Shown one piece after another: positions 1-8,100 of a DNA stretch of 15,691 bases. The translations under genes and the position numbers were made by a program. The stretch's first letter is position 1, and every line of letters begins with the position of its first letter. The notes below the pieces were generated by a model, which made no database searches, was not told the DNA's origin, and worked only from the letters and a program-made list of their open reading frames with translations. Source of the DNA: Spirogloea muscicola. Its lineage: Eukaryota > Streptophyta > Zygnematophyceae > Spirogloeales > Spirogloeaceae. The stretch is from assembly GCA_009602725.1 (NCBI GenBank), contig WELB01000381.1:52025-67715 (forward strand). The letters run 5' to 3'.

Positions 1-38
1 TCCCCCTGACGAAAGCCGGAGGCCGCAGCGAGAGCACG
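1..38. repeat. 38-base direct repeat, member 1
   Basis: Identical to 715-752. It encodes, on the minus strand, the ALAAASGFRQG tail motif of the retrotransposon. The repeat is cut by the window edge, so the true match may be longer to the left. Confidence 0.95.
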
Positions 39-695
39 GCCAGCACGCAGATGCAAGGCGTGGGCCATGGACCGCTGGAGGGAGACGGACAAGCGCATAC
101 GATACACCTGAGCCCACGAGCCAGCGGCGTTGAAGTCAGCCGGCTCACCGCGCCTGCGGGACACAGCGCGCCGTGCAAGCCTGGCCAACAGGTCGAGCCA
201 GTGGGATCCGAGGGCCCCATGCACGTCCACAGCCAGGGGGACGAACTCGTCGGCAGCCGGGTGGTCGGCGTGTTTGGCCGCCTTGCTGCGAGCGGCCTTT
301 GCCGCAGCGTGGCCAGCCCGCGAGGCAGAAAGCCCCGGGTTGGAGCGGTCGACCACATCAGTGGTGACTACATCGGCAATGATGCGCCCGCCACCGCCCG
401 TCGTGGACGCCACCAGGTCGACGCGGCGCGTGTGGAGTCCGTCGGCCCTCTGGAGGATGGGCATGACAGAAGTATTCTCCATCGCAACTGTGTATCCGGC
501 CTCCTGAAAGATGCCGAACATACCGTCGCGGAGGAGGTCGTGAGCGGCTGTGCGCTCGCCGCCAGTGGCGCAGCGAAGGATATGCGCCGCTAGCTCCGCC
601 GGGTCCGTCGACCGCTCCCCACACTCACACTGCAGCACGCCAAGCAGACAGGGCGGGGGAAGACCCCACGAGTGAGGAGCCTCACATCCGACAGA
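1..695 (-). CDS. Non-LTR retrotransposon ORF, C-terminal part: zinc knuckle, restriction-like endonuclease, tail (runs off left edge)
   Basis: Reading the minus strand downward from a TAG at 698-696, one frame stays open for about 231 codons to base 1, where the window cuts it. It opens with a zinc knuckle at about 629-570: CECG, twelve residues, then HILRC. The motif THDLLRD-like AHDLLRDGMFGIF follows. The endonuclease comes next: RRVDLVAS, IIADVVTTD, and a lysine-rich stretch ending KHADHPAADEF, then FVPLAVDVHGALG. This order (C-x-C...H...C, then a PD-(D/E)XK-like core) is known from R2-like and related RLE-type non-LTR elements, where the domain nicks the target DNA. The usual PD is VD here. 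The frame ends in a tail, SVSLQRSMAHALHLRAGRAL, shared with other copies in the window. No start codon is implied: this is the 3' part of a larger ORF whose reverse transcriptase is absent. The lack of stops suggests a young or selected copy. Domain call is firm; clade is not. Confidence 0.85.
1..695 (-). mobile_element. 5'-truncated RLE-type LINE copy (left copy)
   Basis: Homology to the right-hand copies starts near 671 (GLPPPCLLGVLQCECG here, matching GLPSLCLAGVTQCECG in the plus copy at about 15186-15230) and continues to the window edge. Everything upstream of the zinc knuckle, including the reverse transcriptase, is missing, which is typical of incomplete target-primed reverse transcription. 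The 3' end lies outside the window, so target-site duplications cannot be judged. Confidence 0.8.
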
Positions 696-760
696 CTAGC
701 TGCCGGGAAAACAATCCCCCTGACGAAAGCCGGAGGCCGCAGCGAGAGCACGACAGCCCT
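670..760 (-). mobile_element. Short retrotransposon tail fragment abutting the left copy
   Basis: On the minus strand this stretch reads RALAAASGFRQG and, after a one-base frame change, FPAASLSDVRLLTRG. That is the extreme C-terminal tail of the retrotransposon protein. Its 3' end runs directly, within a few bases of 670, into the zinc-knuckle start of the left copy. Bases 715-752 are identical to bases 1-38, the same tail segment of the neighbouring copy. It is either the end of a tandem upstream copy or a chimeric insertion. Confidence 0.7.
715..752. repeat. 38-base direct repeat, member 2
   Basis: Identical to bases 1-38 at an offset of 714. The match ends at 753, where the two copies differ (a here, g at 39). 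Confidence 0.95.
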
Positions 761-877
761 CGCCCCCGTTGGAGAGCCACTTTCTCTCTTCCTTCCGTTC
801 TCACAGAATGTCGATGCCCGCCGTAGTCGGGCGGGTAACTTAGGGCATTCTAGCGTCCCGAAGCCACCGTTGCCTGC

Positions 878-1050
878 TACAAAGTACGGCGATCGTTGAG
901 TCTGCAGCGCTCCCAGGCACTCGCGATAAACCAGCGTGCTGGGCGTGCATTAGGCCAGGCTGATGGCTTCCGTGGTGGTGGTCTGGCTCCTCAGCTTAGC
1001 TTGGCAGATGTGTATGTGCTCACGCGAGGATATTCGTGCCCCCCTTGGCT
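878..1050 (+). mobile_element. Retrotransposon C-terminal tail fragment, plus orientation
   Basis: Plus frame reads YKVRRSLSLQRSQALAINQR, then AGRALGQADGFRGG, LSLADVYVLTRG. This is the conserved tail that follows the endonuclease in the minus copies (SLQRS, RAGRAL, SGFRQG, SD..LLTR). Nothing of the endonuclease is present, so the copy is truncated to its last 55 or so codons. It lies only about 120 bases from the oppositely oriented fragment at 670-760. More diverged than the other tails, so probably an older insertion. Confidence 0.7.
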
Positions 1051-1074
1051 AACTCATTACCCCGTCACCAGGAC

Positions 1075-1140
1075 ATTTGTAAGGCTAGAATTGGCCTCTT
1101 TTTCAATTTCGTGCTGCACCGCGCGCCTTCCCTCCCACAG
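1075..1140 (+). repeat. Interspersed repeat, about 65 bases, left member
   Basis: Bases 1075-1098 are identical to 13196-13219 and similarity continues to about 1140/13259 with a few mismatches and small gaps (TTTCAATTTC, GCACCGCGCGC, TTCCC). Same orientation as the right member. It lies about 25 bases beyond the plus tail fragment. It is not simply that element's 3' end, because the right member lies beyond a minus-strand copy in the opposite relative orientation. Confidence 0.85.
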
Positions 1141-1710
1141 CCGTTGCCTTACGTTGGAAGAGCTCTTCCTACCAAGGGTGGCGTGGGCTGAGCATCTCAG
1201 CTGCTGGCGGGCCGCATCCTCGACCCGGCCCCGAGCTGAGCCCTCGGCGGCGAGGAGAGTGCACTCTGTCCTCGCGCAAGCCCACGCCCTCCTGCCCAGC
1301 GAACGGCCATAAGTGCCTTGCGCCTTCGCTTCCGTCCGAGCGGCCCGACAGCAGAACGTGGTGGCGTCCTCCGGCCCTGTCGGACCTTGTTCGGGCTGGC
1401 CTCTCCAGCCACTGCCTTGCATCGGTAGAGCTGTTCTTTCCTTCTCGATCGCCAGCTTGTCCCGTCTGCTCTGCATGTGCACACCGACCTGTCCAATGGG
1501 TACCCGCTCATCCGCTCGACGACGCCGTGGCAACCAGTGGCCTCGTCCTCAAGAACCACCGGATCCAGTTTGCCCCGAGCATAGTGAAGGCAGCATCCGT
1601 CCTGGCAAATGCAGACTTGTAGATGGAGCATCTGATTCCACGACTAAGAGTTTGTGCAGCAGCTGACCAGGTGCCAGCATTTGACACGCTGCACTGTTGT
1701 TGCACCACAG
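1141..1710. other. Intergenic stretch, no gene recognised
   Basis: No reading frame here shows recognisable domains or a convincing splice pattern. A perfect 14-base palindrome, GGAAGAGCTCTTCC, lies at 1156-1169. The rest is moderately GC-rich and may be decayed retrotransposon flank. Confidence 0.5.
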
Positions 1711-1711
1711 G

Positions 1712-2219
1712 GCCAGTACGACAGATGTCGAAGTACTCAGGGGCGCCTGGATTGAGGCATGGCACAAACCATGGGTGTACATCGCACCAGGTTTCAGAGA
1801 ACGCCAGTAGGCGTCTTCAGACGAGGCCAAGATGAGAGTATCCTCGCTGGAGTGCCTAAGTAGCCACCTGCAACCATTGCCCTTGCCTTCCGTGTTGGGG
1901 TGTTAGAAGCTGCACGGGACATCCGTTACCTTCAAACAACCTCTTGTACGACTTCAACATTTTAGCAGTGAAACGAGCACAGCAGGCTGCGACTTTCCCT
2001 GGTACATGACTCGTGGAGGCCCCCTTTCTCACTCAACAGCCATGCAGCCTCACCCTCCCTCTCCTACTTTTACAGACCTCCTAAATAAGCTAGACTCCTC
2101 TCCACGGTCCCTTCCCTTGCCCCTCCCTTCCTCTGCACTTCAGCCAACAAACACCCCTCCCTTTAGTGATGAATGTGCCAGACCTTCAGATGCTGCCCTG
2201 ATCATGCTGAAGACGATCT
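1712..2219 (+). other. Possible plus-strand exons (unrecognised protein)
   Basis: Three pieces can be linked in phase. At about 1712-1790, after an acceptor TTGCACCACAG, the frame reads EVLRGAWIEAWHKPWVYIAP and meets a donor CAG|GTTTCAG. At 1821, after CTTCAG, the phase fits and gives DEAKMRVSSLECLSSHLQP. The same frame stays open from just after a TAG near 1902 to 2230, with an acceptor CTTTTACAG at about 2074 leading into LLNKLDSSPRSLPLPLPSS and LIMLKTIL before a possible donor at 2220. No family is recognised. The serine- and proline-rich part follows pyrimidine-rich DNA and could be chance. Weakly supported. Confidence 0.25.
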
Positions 2220-2270
2220 TGTACAAATAGACCATCGCACTGATGTTTTCTTTCTACTGGCTACTAGGAG

Positions 2271-2499
2271 AATGGTGCACGCCTTGCACCTCACTGCGGA
2301 GCCCTTCTCAAACAGCCAGCCATGGATAAAACCGCAACTGCTGAAGCAGTTTGACGGCCTGCTTACATTGGCTCACTTACGTGCATCGTGGACAGCTTTG
2401 GGCTACAACTTAATATCCTCCACAGAAATATCTAGCTTATTAGTGGAGGCAGCGGCTTACGTCTTGGCAGTTGATCATGCTGAGCGCTACTTGTCAATG
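2271..2499 (+). other. Possible plus-strand exon (unrecognised protein)
   Basis: An acceptor CTACTAG at about 2270 opens a frame that joins in phase to the preceding candidate exon (LKTIL then RMVHALHLTAEPF). It continues SNSQPWIKPQLLKQFDGLLT and ends at a TAG at 2500-2502. The implied intron of about 50 bases is very short, though an intron of similar size occurs in the minus-strand gene. No family recognised. It may be one exon of the same hypothetical gene or chance. Confidence 0.25.
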
Positions 2500-2512
2500 T
2501 AGGTGGATTCAA

Positions 2513-2700
2513 TACAGAAGTCCGGCCCCAGAGGCGGATGGCGAAGATGCAAGACAGGCAATATGAAGCGCCTCGTAGCCACCCCGACAGTGGGATTGGA
2601 AGTACTGCATTTCCAGGCGTGTTGCACAACATAGAGCATGGCCTTGCACGAGCTGGAGAGGGTCAGGCACGAGGCGAAAGTAGGCACCATGCCCTTAGAG
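2513..2700 (+). other. Possible plus-strand exon ending at a repeated splice-donor tract
   Basis: Between a possible acceptor ATACAG near 2513 and the GTAAGAG repeat at 2701, a plus frame is open: VRPQRRMAKMQDRQYEAPRS, then GVLHNIEHGLARAGEGQARG. Composition is charged and looks protein-like. The join to the previous candidate exon is not clear; one option uses a donor at about 2381. The minus strand is also open here, so coding status is unproven. Confidence 0.22.
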
Positions 2701-2724
2701 GTAAGAGGTAAGAGGTAAGAGGTA
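2697..2724 (+). repeat. Tandem 7-mer repeat, (GTAAGAG)x3 with partial ends
   Basis: GTAAGAG occurs perfectly three times at 2701-2721, flanked by AGAG and GTA that extend the period to 28 bases. Each unit contains AG|GTAAG, a near-consensus 5' splice site. Confidence 0.95.
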
Positions 2725-4608
2725 GTGTACATGCTGAATCAGGTACGGATATCACACAGCGGATTGGAGATTAAGCTCATGCCAGACAATTCCTCTCACA
2801 CTCTCCAAGCACGCTCTGCCAACTTGTCCTCTCGCATGGTCATGCTTTGCTATCGCATAAGTCAGACTTGGACGGCTGCTTCTCCGTCTGTACGTCTTTG
2901 GCACAGAGCCTTCCTTCCAGGGTTATAGCAAAGCGTGTAGACCTGCACGACACGGTGATATAGCTGCATAATGAAGTGGAAGCTAAGGAGTTGTACGTAG
3001 TGTTGCTGTTGGTAGCAACAAAGAAGATGAGCAACTTTGGTGGACGATACTAAGATCTGAGGCTCTGGGGAGGTTCGTCCCAATCTAGACAGGTGGAGGA
3101 GCAAGCCCTGTGACCTTACCTAAGTAGATCCGAAGGCGAGCGGGATGCAAGGAGGTAGCACAAGGAGATAATGCGACTGAGAGAAAGAAGACAGTGAACG
3201 TGGTGTTTGCACCAGCAGGCAGCACAATAGTCGTTGCAATCTAGTGCGTCATACAGGTTGCAAACGGCTGTGTTGAAGGTGTTGCAAATCTAGGCCACCG
3301 GCTATGGGCTACAGCGAGGTGGAGGCCCTATAGTATGATGAGATTTATAATCCATTCGCCGTGGTCTCAAACCGTCGTAGTGTATTGCTGTGCTTAAGCA
3401 GCGGCAGATACTTTGAAAATTCCATCTAATGAATGTGATATTGGCACAACTATCAGGAGGTGCTTTGGAAGGACCTCATACCGAAGAGTCAAGTGTGCTC
3501 TACTTGGAAGCCATTCCCAGCCACGTCTGCGTCCAAGAGAGGCTGTGCAAGGAGAAGCGGGTGCCCAGTGCATGATTATTAGCAGGACAAGCGTGCTGTT
3601 GACAATGAAGCTTTCCAGACTGTATCGCTTGCCTGGGGTAACATTCCAGCAGGGCATCGTGTTTGTGTATATCGATGATGTGTGCTGTTGCTCAGGATGT
3701 CCTTGAAGTAAACGAACAAGAGAAGCAGATATCAATTAACTTCTATACAAAATGAATGGAAGTTGTCAGTATCGGCTGAGCTCTATGTCACGAAGTACAG
3801 ATGGAGGCAAGAACTGTGGCTAAAGTAGCAGCACATTGTGCAGTGGTGTACAAGGCTGCTTAGATTAAAGTCTACTTGAAGTAGCTCACGAGGCCTTTGA
3901 TAAGCTTGACAACGTGCAGTTGACACCAGTTTGTTCGATATTGACTTACAAAGCAATCTAGCCCTCATGTGTCGACCCGATCTCGCTTATGATCGCCTTC
4001 AAGCACTCAAAGCATGCACTCATGAGACTGAGCGAGTTGGGAAGAGAAGGTGGAAACGATTCCAACGTTGCCGACATGTGTCATATGGTGGCAGATTGTC
4101 ATACTACAGGCAGTGCAGCGAGAGAAGCATCCAGGCTACCAGATGGTGAGCAAAAAGCCAAACCTCTGTGGAAATGACATCAAGGAGGTTTCAAGAAGTG
4201 AGCACAATGATAATCTGGATTGTCAGGTGTGGAGGATAAGGAACTCCCGCCTTATGGCCGTATCTTCTCTGTTGGTCAGCCTGCCATTTTGTGAGGCTCG
4301 TCCAGTACCACACAGACATAATGCAGCTCCGGAACCCATAAGAAGTCACATACAAAGCAGAGATGCTGGTGAACGCCAGGTGGGAGTGCTGGGAGATGTG
4401 CTCTCGTGACCATGCCATGAGAGCTCAGGGTGCCTCATGTAACACAGGAAGCTGCTTACGAGTGACAATGCACACACATGCTTGCCCAGCTGCACGGCAC
4501 CTTGATCACCGCCACGCTTATGGTGCAGATGGATCAGTGCAGAGCCCCTCCTCCACGGTCAGCCTCTAGCCAGGTGTGCGACACCCCTCCCTCCATTCGT
4601 CTACAAAT

Positions 4609-4626
4609 CCCCCCCCACCCCCCCCC
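4609..4626 (+). repeat. Poly-C tract (C8-A-C9)
   Basis: A run of eight C, one A and nine C, inside a wider pyrimidine-rich stretch at about 4575-4700. Homopolymer length is prone to sequencing error. Confidence 0.95.
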
Positions 4627-4829
4627 AATCCCATCCCATTGATCTATCATTCTTTCTGATGCAGCCTCTATATCCTCCCTCCTTCCCCTCTCGCACAATC
4701 TCCATGTAGGCCTGCACCTTACTATGCTTTCAGTGCTGAAGCACCTCGCAATTGTCTTCGCCAGTACATGTGGAGCTGTGCCCCAACACATACATTGGTG
4801 CAACTCGCGCAGAGTTTCGGCCTGAGGCC

Positions 4830-4835
4830 AATAAA
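4830..4835 (+). promoter_or_regulatory. AATAAA, possible plus-strand polyadenylation signal
   Basis: A canonical hexamer about 190 bases before the 3' end of the convergent minus-strand gene. It would only matter if a plus-strand gene ends here, which is unproven. Confidence 0.25.
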
Positions 4836-5024
4836 GAGATGCTGCCACCATTCTCTTAACCTGCTCATACCTCTATGGTGTATCCATTCGTTTTTTGGGC
4901 TGGCCCATCACAGCATAGCCCTCCACTGTTCATGGTGACCGTCAGCTTAAGCAGGCTGCCTAATGCTCCAAGCGTACCCAGAGCTTACGTGTGCAGTCTT
5001 GAGCTTGCAACATGGAGCCAATAC

Positions 5025-5136
5025 CTAGGAAACCAATTCCAAGTTCGCCGAGGGGCCTGCTCCTCCTCGCGGCATGCGGTTGGGAGGACAGACCAGGCGG
5101 CCCAACGCAGGGCACACCTTGAGCACACGGCAAGGG
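5025..5136 (-). CDS. Coiled-coil gene exon 21 (alternative C-terminus)
   Basis: Acceptor CTTCTCTTGCAG with a good pyrimidine tract. Its phase completes the Ser codon left by exon 20. Reads PCRVLKVCPALGRLVCPPNR and ends ANLELVS before a TAG at 5027-5025. The tail is Cys/Pro-rich and unlike the rest of the protein. No AATAAA or TGTAA was noticed just downstream on the minus strand. Confidence 0.5.
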
Positions 5137-8100
5137 CTGCAAGAGAAGAGGTTGCACTGCCGAAAATGGCGGCAGAAGCCCCTGGGGCACCTATACGGGA
5201 GAATGAACAGCTGCACGTTGCAAAGCAAGTCCGGCAGCTCCTCACCTCCTTCCCCACCCGCCCCGCCTCTTGGCGACATCGGCGCGAGCCTCATCACGAT
5301 CCCGCTCTGCCTCCGTAATTTGTGCCATGGCCTGCGCGAGGGCCTGCTCAATGAGCTCCTTCTCCATCTCCACATTTTCCAGCCGCTCCAGCTGGCGGTT
5401 GAGGAAGTCCTCAGCCTGCCGCTGCGTGCTCATGGCTGCTTCGTGCTCCTCCTGTAGCAGGGTTCGCTCCTCGACCAATCGCTGCTCCGAGCTTCTGAGC
5501 GCCTGCTTGGTATTGCGCCCCTCCTCTTCTGCCACCTCTAGCTGGGCCCGCAGCACCTCTTCCCGCTGACTCGAAGCCTAGAGCCATCACTACCCATGCG
5601 CAGTCAGCAACAGGGCCAGCAGATAGATCTGGAGTTCTTCTAAAAGCTCGATCGCTGCACAGCTTGTCAACAAAGAGGCTGCTAGGTGGTGGGCACCCAG
5701 AAGAGAAGACTGGCGACAAGTAATTGGTGTTAGAGAACGTTTGACTGAGCTAGCAGATCTGCCTTGACTCCTGCAGCAAGGAATCACAACTTGCAGCTTC
5801 TTGGCTAACATCTTCGACGACGGATCATGAGGAGGGGCTCGTACCGCAAGCTCCTCCTCAAGAGCCTTCATGCGCTTCTCCAGCTGCGCAATCTGCTCTG
5901 TCAGGTAACTCCGCTCTTCCTGAAGAGCCACCTCCTTCCTCTTCCACCCATCAGACTCCTCTTGCAGCTCCTCTCTGAGGCTGGCCAGAGCTACCTCCAA
6001 CCTCTGCTTCTCCTCCAAGAGAGTGACAGCCTGCCCTTCTGAACTCTGAGTTGCACAATAACAGTGTAGCAATGTCAGGTTTGCTTAGCATGTGGCTGCA
6101 ATGCTTTCTAGAGGCAGTGAGGTACCAAGCACTACTTGACTAGCAGATCACTAGGTGAATGACAGCCAGCTAGAAGTGCTGCGCAAATGACCAGAAGTTC
6201 CAAGATACATCCGAAAAAGCACCGGCAGCATGAGTACGACGGCCCTCCATTGCAAAGGCCATATTGGTGGTGAGCAAGGTCAAGGGCGGACACAGAAGAT
6301 GGACCTTCAAGCTCGTCTGTGCTCCCTGCAGATCTCTCCTGCAGTCCGCCAAGTCAGCAGCAAACTTGGAAGTTTTTGCAGACCACTGCGAACCCAGGCC
6401 AGACAGCTCTACCCTCAGACTCAGCAGCTCCTCGTCCGCCTTGCGGCATGCTACCGACAGGCTGGCCACCTTTCCCGCTGCTGACTGCACTTCACCCCTG
6501 CTACTTTCGAGCTCCCCCGTCAACTCTGCACATCGTGCTTGCGCCGCCTGAAGCAACCCACTCACTCCAATGCCATGTGTCAGATAAATAGTACGGCGGC
6601 TATTACAGCTTTTTACAGGAACGACCCAGAGCCTGCAAAGCCATGCAAGGACCACATGCTCCTACAGTAGGTGCCATCAGGGCTCAAGAACTTTTGGATT
6701 TCTGCAGCACATCATACAACATGCAGGCGTATCCTGCTGGGCATCGTACCTCGAGGGCCTTGCTGACATTCTCGTGGAGACTCTCAGCATCCTTTCGCAG
6801 TACCTGCTCTGCCTAAAGTGGTGCAAGAGTCCAGTAAGCGTAGCTGTCATAATAAGATTTCTTGAGCCTCTCTAGTACCCACCAATTCAGGCGGGCAACA
6901 GACTTGTCACATTGAGCCTGTCCTAGACATTTCTAGGCCTTGTGCAGCTTAACTTGCAATACATAACACCGGTTACTATAGAAGTCAGGAATGTAACGAG
7001 AGTATTTAATACAGACAGTATACTGACCATCGGCAGCCAAGAGGAAGCCTATCTGTAAGGACGTGGCATTCATGCCATGATCAAGGAGATGTTTGAAATG
7101 ATTGAGATTTTATTATCCACCTTGGCGGTAAAGACACAGACCTATCCTTCGTACCTTGAGTTCTATTCGAAGGCTGGATATGCGAGCCTCCATGTTGGCG
7201 ACCAAGACTCTGCCTGACCTTTGGGCTTCCTCAGCCCGTCGCTCTGCCAGCTGACAGTCGAGTCCGGCCAACTCCAGCTGAAATTGAGAGTGACATGCTC
7301 AAGCGCAGGTAAGGTGAGGCTCGCAGACATATTTGTGGAAGAGCAGTCCAAGTGTCAGTCACACACACTTGACATAATAAGGTTGCTCACATGTGTCGTC
7401 TTCTCTAACATGGCTAGCTCCAAGCTGACCAAGTCAGCCGCAAGCTTGCGCCGTTGCTCGTCTCTTTCTGAATTCTCTGCCTTGCCTTCTTGCGTGCACA
7501 GCTGGCTAGTCAGATGTGCATTCACTTCCTCCAGCTCCACCAGCTGCCAAAGTTGCGTACCTCAGCCGGCAAAGTGCATTCAGTGAGCCTGTCCAGACTG
7601 TGTGCAGGTGACCTGGTCAACATGCTAACACTTGAAGCTAGTAGAGGACTACCAAAGCTCAGCACCTAAAGACAGCACCAAAAGCTACTGCAAGAGCGGG
7701 AGTGCAAGACCAGTATTTTGTCAGATGTAATCGGTTGGAAAGTGTTTTGACCTGAGTACGAGTTAGTCGCACGGCTGCGCGTGCCTGATCAGCCTGTCGT
7801 TCCAGTGATCTGGCCTGTTCCTCTCTCCTGACCTGCTCAGATGTCAACTTCCCTTGCAGAGCTTCAAGCTCATCCTGCAGAAGCGCAAGCTCTAGATGAG
7901 AAGAGAAGTTTTCTGTAGCCAGCAAGTGATGCTAAGACAACCTTGGCATAGATACTAGGGCATGCGCTAGCACGTGGTGCACCTCAGACAATAAGACTTG
8001 TGGAGACGTACTGACTACTTAGCTGAGTTTCTCCATATGTGAGCTAAGATAAGCATGCATGTTAGATATCTTCGGCCAGGCAGTACCTGTCACCTCTCGG

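Larger units (their letters stand above)
2725..4850. other. AT-richer interval without a recognised gene
   Basis: Open frames here are short and often open on both strands (for example 3394-3735 minus and 3413-3706 plus), so none is called. One small exon-like unit is notable: at 4110-4146 an acceptor TACTACAG is followed by a frame reading AVQREKHPGYQM and then a donor GTGAGC. A plus-strand AATAAA lies at 4830-4835. Taken together this may be a decayed or poorly expressed plus-strand gene converging on the gene at 5025-12759. No domain was recognised. Confidence 0.35.

Noticed and set aside
51-593. Plus-strand open frame of 180 codons
   Set aside because: Antisense shadow of the retrotransposon endonuclease frame on the minus strand, which has recognisable domain motifs.
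810-835. Short inverted repeat (CCCGCC...GGCGGG)
   Set aside because: Six-base stem with no T run or gene end nearby. Expected by chance in GC-rich DNA.
3394-3735. Open minus-strand frame of 113 codons
   Set aside because: Overlaps an equally open plus frame, has no recognisable motif, and its composition does not favour coding.
3195-3820. Peptides faintly like a copia/gypsy polyprotein (FAPAGSTIVV near 3215, VFVYIDDV near 3670, SVSAELYVTKYRWRQELWLK near 3760)
   Set aside because: Spacing between the three does not match any LTR-retrotransposon reverse transcriptase/RNase H, the flanking motifs are missing, and the opposite strand is equally open. Probably coincidence.
5270-6551. Serine/leucine-rich plus-strand open frames
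   Set aside because: Antisense shadows of coiled-coil exons 18-20, since Glu/Lys/Leu codons read backwards as Ser/Leu/Phe.
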